Positions 45,429 through 51,370 of a DNA stretch of 51,370 bases are shown here, in pieces. The stretch comes from an uncultured archaeon (GTDB lineage Archaea; Nanobdellota; Nanobdellia; Pacearchaeales; GW2011-AR1): assembly GCA_902385635.1 (NCBI GenBank), contig CABMGN010000005.1, forward strand, positions 1-51,370. Reading direction: 5' to 3'. Within the stretch, counting starts at the first letter, position 1; every line of letters begins with the position of its first letter. The notes beneath the pieces are model-generated. The model did not search any database, was not told the DNA's origin, and was given only the letters and a program-made list of their open reading frames with translations. Position numbers and translations under genes: made by a program.

Positions 45429-48400
45429 CTAAGCCGTAGGTCTTATAATTACTGCACAATTTCCATTTTCATTCTGGTAAAGATCTCTACACTTTACATA
45501 ATACGTGCTCACAGAATCTAATTTCGTAAAGGTGTGGTCAATATTGTATGTTGTATCCATTGCAATTCCAGAATCTAAAATAAATCCACAACCCGGCGTT
45601 GTTGAATTATCATAGTAGCACATTGCTTCTTCGTCTGTTGTGATTTTTACAGATCCCCCTTCCCGTACAAGTCTAACTACTGTAGGCGGAGTTAAATCTA
45701 TCTCTCGTATAATTTCTGTGCTGTTTTCTACAAGATTTTCGGCAGTATCCTTACAACTAAACTTAATTGTATATGTTTTATTCTGGTTCATTTCAGTTAT
45801 TGAAGCAGTGTGGGTTGTTGATTCTCCCTCTAAAAAGTCAGTTGGGCTCCCTAAGCCCACAACTTGCCAAGTACATGTAGCAAGCCCGTCAAACGCTCCT
45901 CCCGAAGTAGTTATAGATAAAGGTACTGGCTGGGTGGTGTTAACCCATTCTTTCCAAATTGTCCCTTTAATTGGTGAAATAGAATTAATAGTTAAAAGTG
46001 AATTTGTTTTTACAAAATTATGCGCAAGATCTACGGTGTTGTTGATATATCTCATACTCTGACATTTCACATAAATAGTATTCTGTACCGGGTCATTTAA
46101 ATCTTTAATTTCGTCAGAACAGATAAAACCTCCGCCCTCTTCGCTGTACTCTGTATCGCACGGTTCAATCTTATTTAGCATATTTTCATAAGGAGTATTT
46201 GCTAAAAATGAGTATCTACATGCTTTCATCTGCTTTGTTCCGATTATATCTATTAATGATGTGTTAATCCCGTACGGAAGATAACTAGGATCTGCGGGAT
46301 TTATAGAAATAGATGGTTCTGATAAATCAGGTTGTGCTTTTATCTTAAACTTTACTTCGTAAGAATCAGTTTTCATTCCACAAGTAGAAGACTTACATAA
46401 AACATAAACTTTGTAGATCATATCTGAATCAAGAGTTTCATAAGCAGGCATAGTAACACCAAAAGTATGCTCTTCGGCAGCCCCCTCCCCCTCGAGTGAA
46501 GCAACAAATTCTTTATCTGCTTTGTCAAAATCTAAATTTGTTACCGGAGTTAAGCTGTACTTACACTGAGCTAGTACGTTCGTATCCAATGTAAAATTAA
46601 TATAACTTCCCTCTTCTACTTCACTCCCTTCTTTTTCTGCGATAGTTACTTCTTGGTTATTTATTTCGTTAATGAACTTATATTTTAAGTCATCTAAAAT
46701 CCTTCCTGCAGAAACTTCAGGCATATCCTTTGATTTATCATCTAAGGTATCACACTTATTTATACATAATTTTTCATCAAAACTTGTTTCAGTCTGGCCC
46801 GTGTACAATGGGGGCGCTACAACTTCACAATTACTTCCCAGACTTTTACATTTATACTCTGTACAGGGAATTCCTCTAGCAGTGTCATTACATTTAGAAC
46901 AGTCGCTTGTTACTTGGGGTTTCCAAACCATACAATTAAAATGTGCATGTGGTTGACTTCCAGTTGTTTCTTTTGGGGGTAATGTTTGCATATGTTTTGG
47001 ATAAAGTTCTACTCCCGGATCCCAACCAAGATAATCTCTTAGTTCTCCTCCTCCAAGACCGGACCATGTAGGAGCCTCGCCCTTTTCTTTAGCTATTTCT
47101 TCAAAGGTATACGAGTTGTTTAATTCTCCTTTCCATTCTACAGGAGTGTCGTCAGTAAGATATCCTTTCGAGTAAGTTCCTTCGGTATTTATATAACCCC
47201 CGCAATCTGCGATTGAATGGCAAATGTCATTTGCTTCTTTTATACCATTAATTGTATTTTCTACGGGAACCCAAACGGCATTCTCGCCAGTCTGTGAAAA
47301 AGTTCCTAAAAGAAAATGTACTCTCCAATGCCCACCCAATCTGCAGATTCCGTCTACCTTCTGGCTAAAGGTATCTTCTACATTCCAGAACGGAAGCCCT
47401 ATAGGGAACTTTGGAAGACACGTATAAAAATTCCATTCCTCATTAACATACACTTGATGAGCATAACAATCAATTTTCTGATTACATTCTTCTAAAGTTG
47501 TAGCTAAAAAACATTCATATCCAGTATTTGCTCGACATACGGCTTGAGTTTTTCCAGAGTCATCTGTTATTTCAGCACAGACCCCTTCCCTATGATTTCC
47601 ACATAAGTCATTTTTTATTTTTCCATCTTCACAAGATCTTAACCAATACTCGCTTCCGACTAGGTCTGTACCATTTCCAAAAATATCACTAGAATAAGCA
47701 CACCAAGATTCACCATTCTCTTTTTTCTTATTGGTATACGGATCAAGGCAGTCTACTCTTTTACATGTAAAATCCCCCGCGTCAACATGTTGTTCTCCGG
47801 GGTTTGTTGGAGAACAGATACTCTCTTCGGGATAAATACAATTTCCACAATCAGGATCATCCCCATTAGCAGTACATTTACTTTCATTCTTTGAAAGAAT
47901 CAAACCGCCAGCATAACTTCTCTCCTTTTCTGATCTGAGGTTACCCTCATAAACATTTTCTCGATTATTTCCTGAATCAAACCAGTATATTCCATAAAGA
48001 TCTTCTCCAATTGCACAATTAAGGTGGTCTTGTGGTTTACATGTTGTGTTCTCAGGATATCCTTTAGAACAAAGTTCTCCTATCTTAAAATCAATACCCC
48101 CCCTTGAAAGACAATCTGCCTGTGTTGTTCTAACACAATCGCATCCTCCCTGATCACTTCCGTAATCAAATCTACACGCACCTTGTTCTTCTGAAGAATA
48201 AACACACTGATCTTCTGGAATTCCCGAGTCAAACTCCGGGCTTGCTTCGCCAAGTTCCCCAGATTTTATTATACACTGTCTTTTTGTCATCCAATCTGTA
48301 CTTCTTCCTAATTTGCAACAACCAGTTTCACACATATTATTTTCTGCACAGGTTGCTCCCCAAGTTATTCCTTCTCCTGAACAAGATGACTGAATTACTC

Positions 48401-48647
48401 CCTCAGCACAAGTTACAATATTACTGTCATAACAACAGCCAGTATTACAAAAAGAAGCTAAATCACAAGTTCCGGGAGAAAAATTATACCCATTCAGATC
48501 ACACTCAGATTCTGAAGCTGCTGGAACACACCATCCCCCATTAATTTTTTTCTCACAACAAACCTCTGCAGAGATCATACCGATCAATAATATTCCTAGG
48601 ATAATCAAAATTTTTTTATCCATGTCTACATCCCCCCTTTGTTGCAA
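45429..48647 (-). CDS. Giant secreted Cys-rich protein 3 (~1064 aa): fused N-type and C-type modules
   Basis: Start likely MDKKILIILGILLIGMISA at 48623; FCNTGCC, MCETGCC; CLPKFPIGLPFW; KPQVTSDCSKCNDTARGIPCTEYKCKSLGSNC; four Ig-like repeats. Confidence 0.8.
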   Translation of the reverse strand: MQQRGDVDMDKKILIILGILLIGMISAEVCCEKKINGGWCVPAASESECDLNGYNFSPGTCDLASFCNTGCCYDSNIVTCAEGVIQSSCSGEGITWGATCAENNMCETGCCKLGRSTDWMTKRQCIIKSGELGEASPEFDSGIPEDQCVYSSEEQGACRFDYGSDQGGCDCVRTTQADCLSRGGIDFKIGELCSKGYPENTTCKPQDHLNCAIGEDLYGIYWFDSGNNRENVYEGNLRSEKERSYAGGLILSKNESKCTANGDDPDCGNCIYPEESICSPTNPGEQHVDAGDFTCKRVDCLDPYTNKKKENGESWCAYSSDIFGNGTDLVGSEYWLRSCEDGKIKNDLCGNHREGVCAEITDDSGKTQAVCRANTGYECFLATTLEECNQKIDCYAHQVYVNEEWNFYTCLPKFPIGLPFWNVEDTFSQKVDGICRLGGHWRVHFLLGTFSQTGENAVWVPVENTINGIKEANDICHSIADCGGYINTEGTYSKGYLTDDTPVEWKGELNNSYTFEEIAKEKGEAPTWSGLGGGELRDYLGWDPGVELYPKHMQTLPPKETTGSQPHAHFNCMVWKPQVTSDCSKCNDTARGIPCTEYKCKSLGSNCEVVAPPLYTGQTETSFDEKLCINKCDTLDDKSKDMPEVSAGRILDDLKYKFINEINNQEVTIAEKEGSEVEEGSYINFTLDTNVLAQCKYSLTPVTNLDFDKADKEFVASLEGEGAAEEHTFGVTMPAYETLDSDMIYKVYVLCKSSTCGMKTDSYEVKFKIKAQPDLSEPSISINPADPSYLPYGINTSLIDIIGTKQMKACRYSFLANTPYENMLNKIEPCDTEYSEEGGGFICSDEIKDLNDPVQNTIYVKCQSMRYINNTVDLAHNFVKTNSLLTINSISPIKGTIWKEWVNTTQPVPLSITTSGGAFDGLATCTWQVVGLGSPTDFLEGESTTHTASITEMNQNKTYTIKFSCKDTAENLVENSTEIIREIDLTPPTVVRLVREGGSVKITTDEEAMCYYDNSTTPGCGFILDSGIAMDTTYNIDHTFTKLDSVSTYYVKCRDLYQNENGNCAVIIRPTA

Positions 48648-49389
48648 ATCTAAAAAATTCTTGCCCCACCTTTTCTTTTACAGTATAAATTCTAGTATTA
48701 TCACTATCTAAATATTTTTCTACACTAGTTTTTGAATTTAGTAGATTATACTTTACACGATCAAAGTTACAATCTAGTTCCTTATTCACTACCTCAACAG
48801 CAACAATGCTCAAATCATAAATATTAGAAGGAATAGCAACTTTGAAATCCTTTAACACAGAACTCTGATCCCCTTTCGTCATCTTAATAGTCCTATCTAA
48901 ACTAACAAGAACTTCACCTTCCTGAAGTTTAACATCATATGCATCTCCTGAAACAGAAACAGTATACCCGGCGTTTTTATAAGAACTCTCTAAATCATTA
49001 AAACACTCCTCAACAGTATCTTTAATATTCTCTTTGATTTCTTTTTCCATAGAAGAAACTAAAGTTGGTTGCTGATTCACGCAAGGTAAGTAATCATTCT
49101 GGTTATAACATAAATAACTTACATTATATGTGGCAGATTCTTCTACAAATCTAAATCTCTTATACAAAGTAGGTTTTAATGTTCCACCTTGCGGTTCCAT
49201 AGTCTTTACTGTTTCTGAAACCTTATCTTGCATACACTCTTTCAAAAATGAATTTGGATTTTTATCAATAGACGGAGTTATCGGGCTAGGTAAAATACCT
49301 GTTCTAAATAGTACAATAAACAAAGCTACAATTGCAACTATTATAATTCCTGCGATTATCCATATTGTTACTTGTCCTTTTTTATTCAT
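48616..49389 (-). CDS. Type IV pilin-like protein F (257 aa)
   Basis: MNKKGQVTIWIIAGIIIVAIVALFIVLF; paralogue of 44589..45374. Confidence 0.8.
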   Translation of the reverse strand: MNKKGQVTIWIIAGIIIVAIVALFIVLFRTGILPSPITPSIDKNPNSFLKECMQDKVSETVKTMEPQGGTLKPTLYKRFRFVEESATYNVSYLCYNQNDYLPCVNQQPTLVSSMEKEIKENIKDTVEECFNDLESSYKNAGYTVSVSGDAYDVKLQEGEVLVSLDRTIKMTKGDQSSVLKDFKVAIPSNIYDLSIVAVEVVNKELDCNFDRVKYNLLNSKTSVEKYLDSDNTRIYTVKEKVGQEFFRFATKGGCRHG

Positions 49390-49390
49390 A

Positions 49391-51328
49391 TTAAAATATT
49401 CCTGGTTTCACAATTACTGCACATTTATCATTCTGATTATCAAATTCATCTTTACATTTTATATAGTATGTCTGATCATACTGGTAAGATAATGAGTGCT
49501 CTGTTGTGAAGATGGAATCCATCCTTGTGCCTTGCTCAAAATTACAATTTGGGATATACGTTGTATTATAGAAGCACTGCGCATTTTCGTTTGTTAGTAT
49601 TCTTATGTTTGATCCTTCAATGAATACCCTTACTGCTGCTGGAGGAGTCTGATCATGTTCTATACTAAAGTTTGTTGTGATATTTGCAAGATTAAATGCT
49701 TGATCCATACAACCAAAAGTTAGTTCATGTTGCCCGGGGTTTAATTGCGAGGTAATTGGGTATTCGTGTGTCGTTGATAAATTTTGTAAGAAACTATCTG
49801 CTGCAATTGTTGCCCCCTTTAGCGACCACCAACAATTAGTACTCCCGCTGAACGCGCCTCCGTTTGTTGTTACAGAGAATACTAAAGGTTCTTCGGTAGT
49901 AATTGGTTTCTTTCTCACAAAATCTTTTTCTGGGGTATAATCGGTTATTTTTAGCTGTTCTGCTGTTGGAAGGAATGTATGTGGAGTATCTTCTGTATTA
50001 TTATTGCCCCACATATCCTGGCATTTAATATAAATTGTAGTTGAATTTCCAACTAAGTTCCAAACTGGCCCCCAAGTATAGAACGCTTCCCCATTCTCAC
50101 TTAAATCTCCTTCTGAAAAGTTGCCAGCCATTAATCCGTATTGAATTCCCTGATTGTAATCATATTTACATTTTCCTCTTTCATTCAAAGTTACTGTTAG
50201 GACACTAAAGTTTACTCCGTATGGAAGATAACTAGGATCTGTGGGGGTAACATTAACTATTTGTGGCGCAGTTGTATTTGGCGAAGGATTTATCGGGAAT
50301 GAAACAACATACTCGTCTGTGTTTATGTACTTGTCACATTTATCTCTACATCTGATGAATAACCTTAATTCATCTCCGGAATTGTTTTGAACTCTTTCGT
50401 CTTCAATCCACGGAATGGTTATGCTCAGTGTATGATTCATTGTGTGATAATTTCCTTCATTAAACAATTCTCCTTCTGTATCAAATGCAGCAAAATTTTT
50501 CTTATAATAATTATATTTACAGAAAGCGTACTGATCTGTAGATACTGTTAAATTGATTATATCCGACTCTCTTACTGCTTCTCCATTAGATTTTTTTACT
50601 GTTGCCCCAGACCCAATAGTGGAGTAGCTAAATCCAGAAGAAACAACAGTTAATTCCGGTTTCGGCGGAGTTCCGCCCCCGTATCCACACTTACCTAGAT
50701 CAATACAAACAGGATTACTCACTTCTGGAATTTCATTATTTACTCCAGCATTGTCTCCGTTAGGATTTGGATTGTCTGCGTTTGCTCCTTGCTGATCAAG
50801 AAGCCTACATCCAGAACCAAGACTCTCACATTTATATTTTGTACACGGAGTTCCAAGACCATTTTTGTTACACTTACTACATACTTCATCTCCAGTACTA
50901 ATCGGGGGTTGCCAAGGCATACACTTGAAGTTTACTGTCCTTTCTCTAGTATCTCCATTTCCATTTGTGAATGACCAAATTGTTTGTGCAATCATATACG
51001 CTGCAGCAATTCCTAGAATGATTGGCCCTGCTGGCCCTGCTGCTCCAGCTGCAGCAAAAAATCCAACAAATTCTGTTGCACTTCCTACTTGGGCCGCAGC
51101 AAGTGAGGCAACAACAATTCCTGCTGCAAGACCTGCTATCGCGCCATACAATCCCATCTGTGACTGGATATTTCCACCACCGAAGAAAGAGCCAATAGTC
51201 TGACCAATTAATTGCCCCCCAATCATTAAAATTGCAATAGACCCGAGGTACCCTCCAGCTTGCTGTAATCCCGGTAAGTTTCCTATCCCTCCTTGTTGGC
51301 CAGGTCCCCGCCAACCCCCCCCACACAC
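49391..51328 (-). CDS. Giant secreted Cys-rich protein 4, C-type module (5' end disrupted or missing)
   Basis: Gly/Ala hydrophobic segment; KCMPWQPPISTGDEVCSKCNKNGLGTPCTKYKCESLGSGC; four Ig-like repeats; GTG start follows a G-tract and in-frame stop, no signal peptide. Confidence 0.75.
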   Translation of the reverse strand: MCGGGWRGPGQQGGIGNLPGLQQAGGYLGSIAILMIGGQLIGQTIGSFFGGGNIQSQMGLYGAIAGLAAGIVVASLAAAQVGSATEFVGFFAAAGAAGPAGPIILGIAAAYMIAQTIWSFTNGNGDTRERTVNFKCMPWQPPISTGDEVCSKCNKNGLGTPCTKYKCESLGSGCRLLDQQGANADNPNPNGDNAGVNNEIPEVSNPVCIDLGKCGYGGGTPPKPELTVVSSGFSYSTIGSGATVKKSNGEAVRESDIINLTVSTDQYAFCKYNYYKKNFAAFDTEGELFNEGNYHTMNHTLSITIPWIEDERVQNNSGDELRLFIRCRDKCDKYINTDEYVVSFPINPSPNTTAPQIVNVTPTDPSYLPYGVNFSVLTVTLNERGKCKYDYNQGIQYGLMAGNFSEGDLSENGEAFYTWGPVWNLVGNSTTIYIKCQDMWGNNNTEDTPHTFLPTAEQLKITDYTPEKDFVRKKPITTEEPLVFSVTTNGGAFSGSTNCWWSLKGATIAADSFLQNLSTTHEYPITSQLNPGQHELTFGCMDQAFNLANITTNFSIEHDQTPPAAVRVFIEGSNIRILTNENAQCFYNTTYIPNCNFEQGTRMDSIFTTEHSLSYQYDQTYYIKCKDEFDNQNDKCAVIVKPGIF

Positions 51329-51370
51329 CCCACCAATCTTTGGAAATCATGATGCACGATTAACAGCATA

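Noticed and set aside
41509-48544. ORFs 41509..41772 (-), 41647..41979 (+), 43087..43461 (+), 44420..44827 (+), 45640..46062 (+), 48242..48544 (+)
   Set aside because: Out-of-frame or antisense to giant Cys-rich genes with signal peptides and repeat structure
50946-51350. Alternative-frame ORF MISKDWWGVWGGLAG...
   Set aside because: Shifted frame of the 49391 gene through the G tract; Trp/Arg/Cys-rich composition is not protein-like. Used only as evidence of a possible frameshift
1-51370. CRISPR arrays, transposons/IS elements, integrated virus
   Set aside because: No regularly spaced direct repeats, transposase/integrase motifs or terminal inverted repeats recognised; tRNA-Ser and tRNA-Pro flanks show no attachment-site duplication by eye

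Overview
AT-rich, gene-dense archaeal chromosome segment, most likely DPANN (Pacearchaeota/Woesearchaeota-like; this placement is inference from gene content). Left part (about 1-8 kb, minus strand): S10/spc-type ribosomal operon uL3-uL4-uL23-uL2-uS19-uL22-uS3-uL29-aIF1-uS17-uL14-uL24-eS4-uL5-uS14-uS8-(uL6 start). Middle (8-33 kb): AMP phosphorylase, tRNA-Ser(TGA), UppP, CruF-like protein, XPD/DinG-like helicase, uL1-uL10-P1, nucleotidase, Taw1/TYW1, S2P protease, eL40 (missed by the ORF track), aIF5A, FKBP, FtsZ, SecE, Spt5, uL11, tRNA-Pro(TGG), eL43, Rpo12 (missed by the ORF track), prefoldin beta, SepF, a short Dph2-like protein, surface glycoprotein candidates, an archaeosortase-like protein, PAP2, DedA and an S-layer protein. 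Right part (36.4-51.4 kb, almost all minus strand): a coherent, apparently undescribed surface locus. It has six proteins with class III (type IV pilin-like) N-termini, several sharing a K/R-G-Q motif, interleaved with four very large secreted Cys-rich proteins. Three of these share the same C-terminal four-repeat, disulfide-type Ig-like array plus a W-x-P...CxxC...PC-x-x-Y-x-C-x-SLG-x-x-C module. Two share an N-terminal C-x2-GCC-repeat domain. One protein is a fusion of what the neighbouring pair encodes as two genes. This modular 'pilin + Cys-rich giant' array is the main candidate for a new system. No CRISPR array or transposon was recognised. All calls are by eye from the translations; no database search was run.
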